Positions 44,258 to 60,308 of a stretch of DNA of 64,000 bases are shown here, one piece after another. The notes under the pieces are model-generated. The model searched no databases and had not been told where the DNA came from. It worked only from the letters and a program-made list of their open reading frames with translations. The stretch covers positions 1 through 64,000 of the forward strand of contig NZ_BMXR01000008.1 in assembly GCF_014651855.1 (NCBI RefSeq), in the 5' to 3' direction. The translations under genes were made by a program, and so were the position numbers. Position 1 is the stretch's first letter; each line of letters begins with the position of its first letter. This DNA comes from Saccharospirillum salsuginis (lineage in GTDB: Bacteria > Pseudomonadota > Gammaproteobacteria > Pseudomonadales > Natronospirillaceae).

Positions 44258-45405
44258 TGGCTCGACCGATTCGTGTGGCCCTGCTGGCGGGTGAGACCAG
44301 CGGCGACATTCTCGGGGCCGGGCTGATGCAGGCTCTGCGCGCGCGCCATCCGGACATCGAATTCGGTGGTATCGGTGGCGAGCGAATGATGGCCCAGGGG
44401 CTGGACAGCCGGGTCTCGATGGAACGGTTGTCGGTCATGGGCATCGCCGAAGTCGTCGGCCGTTTGCGCGAACTGTTCCGCATCCGCCGCGCCTACCGGG
44501 ACTGGTGCATTCACTGGCGGCCGGATGTCTTCATCGGCATCGACGCTCCCGATTTCAACATCGGTCTCGAACGCCAATTGCGCGAGGCCGGTGTCAAGAC
44601 CATGCACTATGTCTCGCCATCCGTCTGGGCCTGGCGCCAGGGGCGCATTCACAAGATCGCCAAGGCTGTCGACCACATGCTGACACTGTTGCCGTTCGAG
44701 GCCGACTTTTATCAGCAACACGGGGTGCCGGTTACTTTCGTCGGCCATACGCTGGCCGACAGCTTGCCGGTCGAGCCGGATCGCGCGGCGGCGCGACAGC
44801 GTCTCGGTTTGCCGTTGGAGGAACGCTGCCTGGCGGTTTTGCCGGGCAGTCGCGGCAGCGAAGTCGCTCGGCTCGCACCGCTGTTCCTGGAGGCGGCGGC
44901 CCGGGTTCAGCAAGAAACCGGCCCATTGACGGTGTTGATACCGGCCGCCAACGAATACCGCCGCGAACAGATCGAGGCGGCGGTCCGCCGGCACGGCAAC
45001 TCATTGCACATCCAATTGTATTCGGGGCAGTCCTCCGACGTCATGACGGCCGCCGACGGTGTCCTGCTGGCATCCGGCACAGCGGCGCTGGAAGCCATGC
45101 TGCTGAAGCGGCCGATGGTGGTCTCCTACAAACTGAACGCCCTGACGTTCCGCATCATGAAGGCCATGGCGACGACCCAGTGGGTGTCGTTGCCGAACAT
45201 CCTGGCCAAGACCGACTGGGTGCCGGAGCATCTGCAGGATGACGCGACGGTGGACAACCTGAGTCGCGACCTGATAAAAATTCTGACCGACACCGACTAC
45301 CGCGACCAATTCGAGCAGCGAGCCCGTTTTCTGCATCGTCAACTGGCCCGGGGTGCCGATGACCAGGCCGCTCAGGCTGTTTTGTCCGTCATTGAGGGAA
45401 ACTGA
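44257..45405 (+). CDS. lpxB: Lipid-A-disaccharide synthase
   Basis: The 382-residue GT19 glycosyltransferase has AGETSGDILGAGLM at 10-23, YVSPSVWAWRQGR near 122 and LPGSRGSE near 200. It joins UDP-diacylglucosamine and lipid X at the inner membrane. Four bases before rnhB. Confidence 0.97.
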   Translation: MARPIRVALLAGETSGDILGAGLMQALRARHPDIEFGGIGGERMMAQGLDSRVSMERLSVMGIAEVVGRLRELFRIRRAYRDWCIHWRPDVFIGIDAPDFNIGLERQLREAGVKTMHYVSPSVWAWRQGRIHKIAKAVDHMLTLLPFEADFYQQHGVPVTFVGHTLADSLPVEPDRAAARQRLGLPLEERCLAVLPGSRGSEVARLAPLFLEAAARVQQETGPLTVLIPAANEYRREQIEAAVRRHGNSLHIQLYSGQSSDVMTAADGVLLASGTAALEAMLLKRPMVVSYKLNALTFRIMKAMATTQWVSLPNILAKTDWVPEHLQDDATVDNLSRDLIKILTDTDYRDQFEQRARFLHRQLARGADDQAAQAVLSVIEGN

Positions 45406-45408
45406 TCG

Positions 45409-46032
45409 ATGAGCCAGACCGGATTTGATTTCGAGGCCGGCGCCCGTCGCCTGGCCGGCATTGACGAAGTGGGCCGGGGGCCTCTGGCCGGGGATGTGGT
45501 CGCCGCCGCCGTCATACTCGACCCGGAGCGGCCAATTCCCGGCCTGACCGATTCCAAAGCGCTGACCGCACGCCGCCGGGATGCCCTGAGCGAGACCATC
45601 AAGGAACAGGCCCTGGCCTGGTGCATCGCCCGCGCCAGTGTCGCCGAGATCGACGAACTGAACATTCTGCAGGCCAGCCTGCTGGCGATGAAGCGTGCCG
45701 TGCTCGGCCTGTCGGTCACCCCGGATTTCTGCCAGGTCGATGGCAACAAGTTGCCCCCGGGTCTGCCCTGCGCTGCCGAGGCCATCGTCCAGGGCGATGC
45801 CCGGGTTCCGGCCATCGGCGCGGCCTCGATTCTCGCCAAGGTCCAGCGCGACCGTGAACTGGTTGAACTGGATCGGCAATATCCGCAGTATGGATTCGCC
45901 CGACACAAGGGCTACCCGACGGCGGAACACCTGGCGGCCATTCGCGAGCACGGCATACTCGAACATCATCGCCGCAGCTATGGCCCGGTTCGGGCCTGTT
46001 TGGAAGCCGCCACCGGCGAAAAAACCGCCTGA
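45409..46032 (+). CDS. rnhB: Ribonuclease HII
   Basis: The 207-residue nuclease removes ribonucleotides from DNA. The DEDD metal site begins with [12 protein letters not shown] (about 17-28) and the second Asp is in LTDSKALT. Usual place between lpxB and dnaE. Confidence 0.97.
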   Translation: MSQTGFDFEAGARRLAGIDEVGRGPLAGDVVAAAVILDPERPIPGLTDSKALTARRRDALSETIKEQALAWCIARASVAEIDELNILQASLLAMKRAVLGLSVTPDFCQVDGNKLPPGLPCAAEAIVQGDARVPAIGAASILAKVQRDRELVELDRQYPQYGFARHKGYPTAEHLAAIREHGILEHHRRSYGPVRACLEAATGEKTA

Positions 46033-46098
46033 GCCGCGAAACAACGATTACACAGTGCCCTAGACCGCACTCCAGGACCCATCAGGAGAAACAATACC

Positions 46099-49608
<3,510 letters not shown>

Positions 49609-49643
49609 TGACTGAAGAGCGGCGCTCACCCTCTTAGTTTCGA

Positions 49644-49665
49644 GTAGGGTGGGCACCGCCCACCA
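49644..49665. repeat. Family C hairpin
   Basis: GTAGGGTGGGCA then CCGCCCACCA; GTGGGC pairs with GCCCAC. Confidence 0.7.
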
Positions 49666-49747
49666 AAAGCCAACCACACCGCCACACCACCCCCACTTTT
49701 TCCGTTTACTCAAAGCTCAATAAGAATTGATGCCCTTGCTCAATCAA

Positions 49748-49777
49748 AGGACACCTTTTAGGCTGACGGGTTATTAT
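49748..49777 (+). promoter_or_regulatory. Possible accA promoter
   Basis: AGGACA and TATTAT are 18 bases apart, four and five of six matches. The predicted start lies near 49784, 65 bases before accA. Confidence 0.35.
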
Positions 49778-49848
49778 GAATCTTCGCTGAGCCAGGCAGG
49801 CGACCGGGACGAGCCCGAACGCCTGCCACACTCGATTAGGGACCCGGC

Positions 49849-50802
49849 ATGAATCCTGATTACTTGGAATTTGAACAACCCATCGCGGATCTGATCGCCA
49901 AGATTGAAGAACTCCGGCTGGTCGGCAACCGTAACGACCTGAACATCTCCTCGGAAATCGAGAAGCTCAACGCCCAGTCCGTGAAACTGACGGAACAGAT
50001 CTTCTCCAACCTGAGCTCCTGGCAGATCTCCCAGCTCGCCCGTCACCCCAAGCGTCCCTACACCCTGGACTACGTCAAGCACATCTTCACCGACTGGGAC
50101 GAACTGCACGGCGATCGCCACTACGCCGACGACGCCGCCATCGTCAGCGGCATCGCCCGCCTGGACGACCGACCGGTCATGGTCATCGGCCACCAGAAGG
50201 GGCGCGACGTGAAGGAGAAGGTTCGCCGCAACTTCGGCATGCCCAAGCCCGAAGGCTATCGCAAAGCCCTGCGCATGATGCAGATGGCCGAACGCTTCCG
50301 CATGCCGGTACTGACCTTCATCGACACACCCGGCGCCTACCCGGGCATCGGTGCCGAGGAGCGCGGCCAGAGCGAAGCCATCGCCTTCAACCTGCTGAAA
50401 ATGTCCTCCCTGCGCACCCCGATCATCGCAACGGTCGTGGGCGAGGGCGGTTCCGGTGGCGCCCTGGCCATCGGTGTCGGTGATCACCTGAACATGCTGC
50501 AATACAGCACCTACTCGGTCATCTCCCCCGAAGGCTGCGCCTCCATTCTCTGGAAAACCGCCGAACGCGCCTCCGATGCGGCCGAATCCATGGGCATCAC
50601 CGCCGAACGCCTGCACAGCCTGGGTCTCGTCGACAACGTGATCAAAGAACCCCTGGGCGGCGCCCACCGGGACTACGAACTCATGGCCGCCAACCTCAAA
50701 AAGCAACTCACCCAACAGGTCGACGAGCTGCGCACCAAGCCCGTCGACGATTTGCTGGATAGTCGATACAAGCGATTGATGGCTTACGGGATCGAGTCCT
50801 GA
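49849..50802 (+). CDS. accA: Acetyl-CoA carboxylase carboxyltransferase alpha subunit
   Basis: The 317-residue subunit opens [18 protein letters not shown] and has the crotonase-like core with [19 protein letters not shown] (about 163-181) and [15 protein letters not shown]. It pairs with AccD to carboxylate acetyl-CoA, the first step of fatty-acid synthesis. Its neighbour tilS is displaced by two repeats and a GNAT gene. Confidence 0.98.
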   Translation: MNPDYLEFEQPIADLIAKIEELRLVGNRNDLNISSEIEKLNAQSVKLTEQIFSNLSSWQISQLARHPKRPYTLDYVKHIFTDWDELHGDRHYADDAAIVSGIARLDDRPVMVIGHQKGRDVKEKVRRNFGMPKPEGYRKALRMMQMAERFRMPVLTFIDTPGAYPGIGAEERGQSEAIAFNLLKMSSLRTPIIATVVGEGGSGGALAIGVGDHLNMLQYSTYSVISPEGCASILWKTAERASDAAESMGITAERLHSLGLVDNVIKEPLGGAHRDYELMAANLKKQLTQQVDELRTKPVDDLLDSRYKRLMAYGIES

Positions 50803-50903
50803 AGCTTGATTTGGCCTTTTCTGGGTTGGCTTGTGCGCCAGTCGTCTTTGATAGTGGCCAGGTTCACTTCGGAAGGGCAAGGTTGGTTGCCAGTGGTTCG
50901 TGA

Positions 50904-51010
50904 CGAGTGTCGGGGTAGCCCATGGCAGGGTCGCCGTAAATACGTCCATGTAGGCTTGACCGCAGCATCCATGCTGCGTACATCCCTTCCATGGGCTACC
51001 CCGACACTCG
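50904..51010 (-). repeat. Family A structured repeat, copy A8
   Basis: Arms CGAGTGTCGGGGTAGCCCAT and ATGGGCTACCCCGACACTCG are perfect complements. The inner hairpins are TACGTCCATGTA and GCAGCATCCATGCTGC. The reverse tail reads GAACCACTGGCAACC. Confidence 0.9.
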
Positions 51011-51067
51011 CCACTTTGGCCGTGCCGCCGCCAATCCCACATAGTAGTCCTCGCAAACAAGTATTAC

Positions 51068-51193
51068 AGTAGGGCAGAAGAGGTGGAGCCGAAATCTGCC
51101 GAGAGGGCGAAGCCCTCCAGTCGGCCCCTGGCCACTTCGGAAGACGGGCGCTGCCCGCCCCGGCAGATATCGCCTAGGGCTCTTCTGCCCTAC
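51068..51193. repeat. Family B MITE-like repeat, copy B3
   Basis: The 126-base copy has GTAGGGCAGAAGAG ends. The left inner arm has diverged (GTGGAGCCGAAATCTGCCG), while GGCAGATATCGCC is kept on the right; the inner hairpins AGGGCGAAGCCCT and CGGGCGCTGCCCG remain. Confidence 0.8.
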
Positions 51194-51214
51194 AGGACCT
51201 TGCCGAAGCGCTGA

Positions 51215-51380
51215 GCGAGAGGTGCCGGTCGTCCCTCCGGCGGACGTCGGCCCGCAGGACCGGTTTTTTTGCTCCTGCAAAACCGGCACTTCCGCCATCC
51301 ATGGCGGTCGGATGCGGGCCGCCGAGCTTACATGGATGTACTTGCAGCGGTCCGCTTGAGGGGCGACCGGCACTTCTCGC
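51215..51380 (+). repeat. Family A structured repeat, enlarged copy A9
   Basis: Arms GCGAGAGGTGCCGGTCG and CGACCGGCACTTCTCGC. At 166 bases it is longer than other copies: an extra hairpin ACCGG..CCGG with a T-run (about 51259-51288) has been gained inside, before the tip hairpin CCGCCATCCATGGCGG. Confidence 0.75.
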
Positions 51381-51560
51381 GAATTCCTGGCACCTCTGGC
51401 AACCCCGGCAAAGCACCACCCAGGCACTGTCACCCACATTAGGCACACAATCCCGCCAAGCCAAAATCCAAACAACATACTCGAAACCGGCCACGGTTTC
51501 GGTCTATGCTTACCCACAAGACTGAGCAAACCGTCACCACGGAGCGGAACCCAGGAGCCG

Positions 51561-52061
51561 ATGACTGCCGCCTACTCCTATCCATTTCGACAGTACGACC
51601 CCATAGTCGGCGACGAGATCGCCCTGCTGTTGAACCGCTACCTTGAAGGCCACCGCGCCCTCGAAGGGGCACCTGCCTACCTGTTCGACATCGTCCTGCT
51701 AGACGGCACCCTCATCGGCCAAATCGACCTGCGCATCGGCAACACCCACGCCCTGGTCACCTACGCCGGCCAGATCGGCTACGGCATCGACCGGCCCTAC
51801 CGGGGCCACCACTACGCCGCCAAAGCCTGTGAGCTCATCGTCCCGGTCGCCCTCGATCACGGCATGACCGAACTCTGGATTACCTGTAATCCCGACAATC
51901 CGGCCTCCGTTCGCACCTGCGAAAAACTGGGCGCCGAATACATCGAAACCGTGAAAGTCCCCCGCTGGTCAGAACTCTGGCGACGGGGCGACCGGGAAAA
52001 ACTGCGCTACCTCTGGGTTCTGCCGCGACCCGAACGAACCGGACCGCGCGCCGCCGACTGA
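51561..52061 (+). CDS. GNAT family N-acetyltransferase
   Basis: The 166-residue protein has GNAT hallmarks: IGYGIDRPYRGHHYAAKACEL (acetyl-CoA loop near 73-93) and a C-terminal NPASVRTCEKLGAEYIE of the RimJ type. The start follows AGGAG. It ends one base before tilS, so the two are co-translated. Substrate unknown. Confidence 0.8.
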   Translation: MTAAYSYPFRQYDPIVGDEIALLLNRYLEGHRALEGAPAYLFDIVLLDGTLIGQIDLRIGNTHALVTYAGQIGYGIDRPYRGHHYAAKACELIVPVALDHGMTELWITCNPDNPASVRTCEKLGAEYIETVKVPRWSELWRRGDREKLRYLWVLPRPERTGPRAAD

Positions 52062-52062
52062 C

Positions 52063-53385
52063 ATGCCCGACACCGTACTGCAAACCATCAACACCTGGCT
52101 CGACCGCGTCGAGCCGCGACCGGTCTTCGTCGGTTTCAGCGGCGGTCTCGACTCCCAGGTCTTACTGCACGCCCTATGCCAAACCCTGTCTCCGCGGCAG
52201 GTTGTCGCACTGCACGTCAACCACCGCATCAGTGCCCACGCCGATGACTGGCAACGCCAGTGCGAACACCGATGCCTCGAACTGGGCTGCCGCTTCGTCG
52301 CCGGGCGGGTTCACGTCGAAAGCACGGGGCAGGGTCTCGAAGCCGCCGCCCGCGACGAGCGCTACCGCCTGTTCGACGAACAGGTCGCCCCCGGCCACAG
52401 CCTCTGGCTGGCCCATCACCTCGACGACCAACTCGAAACCTTCATGCTGCGTCTGTTGCGCGGCGCCGGCCTGCACGGTCTGAGTGCGATGCAAGCCGAA
52501 TCGGAACGCCGCGGCTACCAACTGCTGCGCCCCTTCCTTGACCTCCCGCGAGCGGGACTTGAAGCCTATGCCCGGACACACCGGCTCGACTGGATCGAAG
52601 ACGACAGCAACACCGACACCCGATTCGACCGCAACTACCTGCGCCACGACATCCTCCCGCGCCTGGAGCAACGCTGGCCGAGCTACCGCCAGACGCTCAA
52701 CCGAAGCCTCGGCCAGCTCAACCAGGCCGCCCAGCAACAGCAACAACAACTGGAGCACGCTCTCGACCACCGTCTAGCCCACGACGGAGCCTTCAAGGCC
52801 GTCCAGCTCGACGACTGGCCCGATGACCAGGTGATCTCCCTGATTCACCTATGGCTGCGCCAGCAAGGCGTCCGTCCGCCCTCCGAAGCCCTGATGCACC
52901 GCATCCTTCACGACGTCGTCCGCGCCCAACCCGACGCCCAACCCCAGGTCCGGATCGGCAACGGCACCATCCGACGCTTCCGCACCGCGCTCTATTGGGT
53001 GCCCGACCGGCCTGACGTCGGCCAGCCCCCAAGCGTCGACATCGGTCACACCACCCACTGGACCGGAGTCGGCGACCTCACCCTCACTCGAGTCACCGAA
53101 GGCCCGAATCGACTTAAAGCCGACACCCCCGACCTCAACTGGCGCATGCGCGAGGGTGGGGAAAGTCTCTGGCCGGTCGGCCGGTCCAATCGGCGCGATC
53201 TAAAGCGATTGTTACAGGAATACCGCTTGCCCCCCTGGCAGCGGGATCGGTTGCCGCTGCTGTTTTCGGGGGACCAACTAGTGGCCGTGGCCGATCTCTG
53301 TGTCGACCGGGAGTGGTGCGCGGAGGAGGGGATGCCCGGTTTGAGGGTCGAGTTTCGCTCGGCGTATGACGATCCGGCCGGTTAG
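52063..53385 (+). CDS. tilS: tRNA(Ile) lysidine synthase
   Basis: The 440-residue enzyme has the PP-loop SGGLDS at 26-31 and LAHHLDDQLET near 112. It converts C34 to lysidine in the AUA-reading tRNA so that it accepts isoleucine. The TilS C-terminal domain follows near 360-430. Confidence 0.96.
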   Translation: MPDTVLQTINTWLDRVEPRPVFVGFSGGLDSQVLLHALCQTLSPRQVVALHVNHRISAHADDWQRQCEHRCLELGCRFVAGRVHVESTGQGLEAAARDERYRLFDEQVAPGHSLWLAHHLDDQLETFMLRLLRGAGLHGLSAMQAESERRGYQLLRPFLDLPRAGLEAYARTHRLDWIEDDSNTDTRFDRNYLRHDILPRLEQRWPSYRQTLNRSLGQLNQAAQQQQQQLEHALDHRLAHDGAFKAVQLDDWPDDQVISLIHLWLRQQGVRPPSEALMHRILHDVVRAQPDAQPQVRIGNGTIRRFRTALYWVPDRPDVGQPPSVDIGHTTHWTGVGDLTLTRVTEGPNRLKADTPDLNWRMREGGESLWPVGRSNRRDLKRLLQEYRLPPWQRDRLPLLFSGDQLVAVADLCVDREWCAEEGMPGLRVEFRSAYDDPAG

Positions 53386-53477
53386 TCCAAGGGTGGACGC
53401 CGTCCTCCTTTTTTCAAATGCAACGATAGAACGACCAGATCAGCCACTGGAGAGATTGATGCCGCAGCATCCTTCAT

Positions 53478-53499
53478 TGGTGGGCGGTGCCCACCCTAC
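53478..53499. repeat. Family C hairpin, reverse orientation
   Basis: TGGTGGGCGG and TGCCCACCCTAC; GGTGGGC and GCCCACC pair. Confidence 0.7.
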
Positions 53500-53543
53500 T
53501 AGGTTCCGCTAATGATTTACTTTGGTTTTGGCTGTGTGAGCTA

Positions 53544-53671
53544 GCGGAGGGTGCCTGCTGTGCTCACGGAGGGGAGTTCGCAGCAGGGATGCTGCGATCT
53601 AGCCTACAGGGCGGTCCGACGCTTCGGGGTATTCACGGCGACCCGGAGAGAGTACAGCCGGCATCCTCCGC
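53544..53671 (+). repeat. Family A structured repeat, copy A10
   Basis: Arms GCGGAGGGTGCCTGCTGTG and a matching end GGCATCCTCCGC. The GCAGCAGGGATGCTGC tip is kept, but the second tip is replaced by a GGTCCGACGCTTCGG insertion. Confidence 0.75.
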
Positions 53672-53711
53672 GTATTCCCGGCACCAAACATAAAGAAGCC
53701 AAAGATTCTAA

Positions 53712-53740
53712 TTGAGCCACCAGCCCCTTTTTGCTATTCT
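53712..53740 (+). promoter_or_regulatory. Probable pyrG promoter
   Basis: TTGAGC and TATTCT, each four of six, are 17 bases apart. Start near 53747, leaving a leader of about 138 bases. Confidence 0.45.
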
Positions 53741-53755
53741 GGCCTCCCATCTTGA

Positions 53756-55507
<1,752 letters not shown>

Positions 55508-55513
55508 TTGGGG

Positions 55514-55542
55514 TTCGCAATCCGGCGCCAAAGCTCTATAAT
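55514..55542 (+). promoter_or_regulatory. Sigma-70 promoter upstream of eno
   Basis: TTCGCA and a perfect TATAAT are 17 bases apart. Transcription would start near 55549, giving a leader of about 324 bases. Confidence 0.6.
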
Positions 55543-55555
55543 CCAGCGCGCCGGT

Positions 55556-55574
55556 TTTGTAATAAAATTACAAA
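55556..55574. promoter_or_regulatory. Perfect 19-base palindrome at the eno promoter start
   Basis: TTTGTAAT and ATTACAAA flank AAA. The site begins about seven bases downstream of the predicted transcript start, a place where a bound repressor would act. I do not recognise the regulator. Confidence 0.45.
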
Positions 55575-55604
55575 TTAGCAGTGGAATGAGGCATTCAATC
55601 ATCC

Positions 55605-55626
55605 GTAGGGTGGGCATTGCCCACCA
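55605..55626. repeat. Family C hairpin, left of a pair
   Basis: GTAGGGTGGGCATTGCCCAC; faces the copy at 55689. Confidence 0.75.
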
Positions 55627-55688
55627 TCGAAGGAAGCCTCTTTCCCGTACAGGGTCACTTAAAAGGCCGGCGACATTGGCCTCTCGTG

Positions 55689-55710
55689 TGGTGGGCAGTG
55701 CCCACCCTAC
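55689..55710. repeat. Family C hairpin, right of a pair
   Basis: GGTGGGCAGTGCCCACC then CTAC. With the copy at 55605 it makes a 106-base unit with inverted GTAGGG ends, similar in shape to family B. Confidence 0.75.
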
Positions 55711-55818
55711 AGTGACTCCTCGGGTTGGATCGGATGACGCTTTGTTAGAGCCGAAAGGTCGTAGTCCAACACCAAAACCAGGCACTACACTCAGCACGGC
55801 ACGATTTCAATTGGATGA

Positions 55819-57168
<1,350 letters not shown>

Positions 57169-57187
57169 TACTCGGGTCGTTTGGATC

Positions 57188-57212
57188 AAGGGGGCTTTGG
57201 CCCCCTTTTTTT
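57188..57212 (+). terminator. Intrinsic terminator of eno
   Basis: GGGGGC / GCCCCC stem with a TTTG loop followed by seven T. Confidence 0.92.
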
Positions 57213-57261
57213 GTGCCAGTGGATTCTGCTGTGGCTGGGTTTTTTTAAGCGCCAGTGGCCC

Positions 57262-57374
57262 GCAAAGGGCACCGGTATGCCTCTTGGCGGTCGCTGCAAG
57301 TACGTCCATGTAAGCTCGGCGGTCCGCATCCCTGCGGACCGACGACCGCCAAGAGACACACCGGTACCCTTCGC
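57262..57374 (-). repeat. Family A structured repeat, copy A11
   Basis: Arms GCAAAGGGCACCGGTATGCC and a complement ending CCGGTACCCTTCGC. Tip hairpin GGTCCGCATCCCTGCGGACC; second tip TACGTCCATGTA. Confidence 0.8.
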
Positions 57375-57421
57375 TCACAGCTGTGCCAAACTCTAATCCA
57401 GCCCATGTCACGGATCGAACC

Positions 57422-57546
57422 GTAGGGCAGAAGAGCCCGAGGGGCGTTATCTGCCGTGGCGGGCGAAGCCCGCTTTTTGAAGCGATCAGGGCGAGAATAG
57501 GGCTTCGCCCTCAAGGCAGATAACGCCTTCGGCTCTTCTGCCCTAC
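57422..57546. repeat. Family B MITE-like repeat, copy B4
   Basis: 125 bases, ends GTAGGGCAGAAGAGCC / GGCTCTTCTGCCCTAC continuing through GGCGTTATCTGCC. The inner CGGGCGAAGCCCG and AGGGCTTCGCCCT hairpins are kept. Confidence 0.85.
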
Positions 57547-57602
57547 GACTTTGCAAATCACGAGACGGTGGCAAGTCGGTTTTTACGGTGGCAGGAAAAC
57601 AA

Positions 57603-57717
57603 GTGTCACAGGTGGGGGTATCCTCTCCAGGGGATGTCCGCAGCAGGGACGCTGCGGCCAAGCCTACATGGACGTATATACGGCGACCCCTGGCGGGGAT
57701 ACCCCCACCTGTGACAC
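57603..57717 (+). repeat. Family A structured repeat, copy A12
   Basis: Arms GTGTCACAGGTGGGGGTATC and GATACCCCCACCTGTGACAC are perfect. Inner tips GCAGCAGGGACGCTGC and TACATGGACGTA. Confidence 0.9.
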
Positions 57718-57822
57718 GGATTCCCGACACCAAACGACCACCACAAACCCGACAACCAATGGCACTCAACCACTGAATCAGTCAGAATAGCCCCCAAATC
57801 AAGGAATCCGACGAGGAGCGCC

Positions 57823-58107
57823 ATGCGCTGGCTGCAACTGAGCCTGTTGTTCATACTGATCGTTTTGCAATATCGCCTCTGGTTCGGCGAGAACAGCTGG
57901 CGTGATGTACAACGACTGGACGACGAAATCGCCAGCCAGCAGGCCGAAATCGATCGCCGCGAAGCCCGCAACCAGGTACTGCGCGCCCGCGTCGACGACC
58001 TCAAATCCGGCCTGGATGCCGTTGAAGAACTGGCCCGCAGTAATCTCGGGCTTGTAAAGGAAGGGGAAGTCTTTTACGTCATTCCCACCGAGAACCTGAA
58101 TCCATAG
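57823..58107 (+). CDS. ftsB: Cell division protein FtsB
   Basis: The 94-residue bitopic divisome protein has one N-terminal membrane helix (4-22, LQLSLLFILIVLQYRLWFG) and a periplasmic coiled coil (30-70) ending EELARSNLGLVKEGEVFYVI. It forms a complex with FtsL and FtsQ. Four bases before ispD, its normal partner. Confidence 0.95.
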   Translation: MRWLQLSLLFILIVLQYRLWFGENSWRDVQRLDDEIASQQAEIDRREARNQVLRARVDDLKSGLDAVEELARSNLGLVKEGEVFYVIPTENLNP

Positions 58108-58111
58108 CCCC

Positions 58112-58801
58112 ATGACCGACCATCTGCTGTTGCCGGCCGCCGGTGTTGGGCGCCGGTTCGGACACGACCGACCCAAACAATATTGCACTCTGGCCGACCG
58201 CACCCTGATGGAGTGGACACTCGATCTGTGGCTGAACGTCCGGCTGGATGGCCGGCGCCTGCTGATATTGGCGCAATCCGACTCCCAGGGGCGCGACATC
58301 GCGCGATCCTATTCGAACCTGGACGTGGCTGTCGGTGGCGAGGAGCGGGCCGATTCCGTACTGGCCGGCCTGGAGGCGTTGAACGCTCAAGAGCAGGACT
58401 GGGTGCTGGTGCACGACATCGCCCGGCCCTGTGTGCGCGTCGAAGACATTGAGCGCCTGCTGGACCATTGTCACCGCACCGGCCGGGGTGGCCTGCTTGC
58501 GACGCCGGTCAGCGACACCATCAAACGTCGGGACGGAGACGCGGTCTCCACCATCGATCGCCGTCAGCTCTGGTCGGCTTTGACGCCGCAGTGTTTTCGG
58601 TTCGGCGAATTGAAACAGGCTCTGGCGTCGGCCTTGTCGGCCGGCGTTACCATCACCGACGAGGCCTCGGCCATGGAACGGGCCGGATTCCCGGTCGATC
58701 TGGTGGAAGGCGCGCGCGACAACCTGAAATTGACGCGTCCGGAAGACCGGGCGCTGATTGAATTCTATTTGATGCAACAAGGGCGGTTGGAACAGCGATG
58801 A
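58112..58801 (+). CDS. ispD: 2-C-methyl-D-erythritol 4-phosphate cytidylyltransferase
   Basis: The 229-residue MEP-path enzyme has [12 protein letters not shown] and PKQY at the N-terminus for CTP binding, VHDIARPCV near 97 and TPVSDTIKR. Overlaps ispF by four bases. Confidence 0.97.
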   Translation: MTDHLLLPAAGVGRRFGHDRPKQYCTLADRTLMEWTLDLWLNVRLDGRRLLILAQSDSQGRDIARSYSNLDVAVGGEERADSVLAGLEALNAQEQDWVLVHDIARPCVRVEDIERLLDHCHRTGRGGLLATPVSDTIKRRDGDAVSTIDRRQLWSALTPQCFRFGELKQALASALSAGVTITDEASAMERAGFPVDLVEGARDNLKLTRPEDRALIEFYLMQQGRLEQR

Positions 58802-59286
58802 CTCTAAGAATCGGCCATGGTTTCGACGTACACCGGTTTGACGCCGACTCCGGCCCGACCGATATCAAACTGGGCGGCGTACGGGTACCGGCACAGGCCG
58901 CTTTGCTGGCTCATTCCGACGGGGACGTGGTGTTGCACGCCGTCTGCGATGCCCTGCTCGGGGCCGCGGCGCTCGGCGACATCGGCGAGCTTTTCCCGGA
59001 TACCGATGCCACCTGGGCCGGTGCGGACAGTCGCGGGCTGTTGACCGAAGTCTACAGCCGTGTGAAAGCGCTGGGCTACCGGCTGGTCAACCTCGATGTG
59101 ACCGTCATCGCCCAGACGCCCCGCTTGAAAGACCATAAGGACAGTATGAAACGCACCATCGCCGAAACGCTGGAATCCGATCCGGACCAGGTCAATGTCA
59201 AAGCCACCACCACCGAAAAACTCGGCTTCACCGGCCGCAAGGAAGGCATCGCCACCGAGGCCGTATGCCTGCTGGAACGAACATGA
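58798..59286 (+). CDS. ispF: 2-C-methyl-D-erythritol 2,4-cyclodiphosphate synthase
   Basis: The 162-residue trimeric zinc enzyme has GHGFDVHRF (metal-binding Asp and His, 6-14), [18 protein letters not shown] near 37-54 and [18 protein letters not shown]. Overlaps truD by four bases. Confidence 0.97.
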   Translation: MTLRIGHGFDVHRFDADSGPTDIKLGGVRVPAQAALLAHSDGDVVLHAVCDALLGAAALGDIGELFPDTDATWAGADSRGLLTEVYSRVKALGYRLVNLDVTVIAQTPRLKDHKDSMKRTIAETLESDPDQVNVKATTTEKLGFTGRKEGIATEAVCLLERT

Positions 59287-60308
59287 CGATGGACTCCCTG
59301 CCGTATGCCTGGGGCGGCCCGATCGGCCGCGCCGTGTTGAAAGATCGCCCGGAAGACTTTCGGGTGGACGAAGTCTTGCCCGAAAGCCCGGCGGGCGAGG
59401 GCGAACACCTCTGGTTAACGGTTGAGAAGACCGGACAGAATACCGCCTGGCTGGCCCGTCAGCTGTCGCGCTGGGCCAACCTGCCGCTGCGCGCGGTCAG
59501 CTATGCCGGTCTGAAGGACCGCCACGCGGTGACCACCCAGACGTTTTCGCTGCACCTTCCCGGGCGCGCCGATCCCGTTCAGCCCCTGGTGATCGATGGC
59601 GTGCGAGTCCTGTCCCAGGACCGTCATCCGCGCAAACTGAAGACCGGTCAACTGGTCGGTAACCGTTTCACCATCCGTCTGCGCCAGTTCGACGGGGATG
59701 CCGATGCGCTGACCGAGCGCTGGCACACCCTGGTTGAACAGGGGCTGCCCAACTATTTCGGGTTGCAACGGTTCGGTTCGGGCGGTGCCAACCTGGAGCG
59801 GGCCCGCCAGTGGTTTCGGGGCGAGGCCAAATTGCCACGGGGTCAGCAGAGTATCCACCTGTCCGCGGTACGCAGTTACCTGTTCAATACGCTACTGGCC
59901 CGTCGAGTGGAAGATGGAACCTGGAACCGGCTCTTACCGGGGGATTTCGCCCAGTTCCGCGAAGGGCAGGGGGGCTTTCTGTGTGAACAGCCGGGTCCGG
60001 ACGATCTGGACCGATTGGCCGATGGTCGTCTGTCGCCCACCGCCAGCCTGCCGGGTGACCGGACCGGTGAAACCACAGCGATCGACGACTGGGAATCGAC
60101 GGTACTCGCCGACGAGCAGGAGTGGCTGGAAGGGCTTAGCGCCCGGCGCATGCAGCGGGCGCGTCGTAAAACCCGGGTCTACCCGGAAGGCGGCGAATTG
60201 AGTTGGGACGCGGGCGATCCGGTGTTCCGGTTTTTCCTGCCCGCCGGCAGCTACGCCACCATGGCGTTGCGTGAAGCCGTGACGCTGGAGGAGGACCGGC
60301 ATCCATGA
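59283..60308 (+). CDS. truD: tRNA pseudouridine(13) synthase
   Basis: The 341-residue enzyme makes pseudouridine 13 in tRNA-Glu. Catalytic Asp lies in [11 protein letters not shown] near 79, with [10 protein letters not shown] near 157. The ATG at 59283 overlaps the ispF stop. Its own stop overlaps pcm by four bases, so surE, often between them, is not present. Confidence 0.95.
   Translation: MTMDSLPYAWGGPIGRAVLKDRPEDFRVDEVLPESPAGEGEHLWLTVEKTGQNTAWLARQLSRWANLPLRAVSYAGLKDRHAVTTQTFSLHLPGRADPVQPLVIDGVRVLSQDRHPRKLKTGQLVGNRFTIRLRQFDGDADALTERWHTLVEQGLPNYFGLQRFGSGGANLERARQWFRGEAKLPRGQQSIHLSAVRSYLFNTLLARRVEDGTWNRLLPGDFAQFREGQGGFLCEQPGPDDLDRLADGRLSPTASLPGDRTGETTAIDDWESTVLADEQEWLEGLSARRMQRARRKTRVYPEGGELSWDAGDPVFRFFLPAGSYATMALREAVTLEEDRHP

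Larger units (their letters stand above)
50803..51560. other. 758-base repeat-rich gap between accA and a GNAT gene
   Basis: It contains A8, B3 and A9 in order, with a GGCACC-rich tail behind A9 (about 51381-51470). No coding region is credible. Confidence 0.75.
57169..57822. other. 654-base gap between eno and ftsB
   Basis: It contains the eno terminator, then repeats A11, B4 and A12. No gene is seen. Confidence 0.75.
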
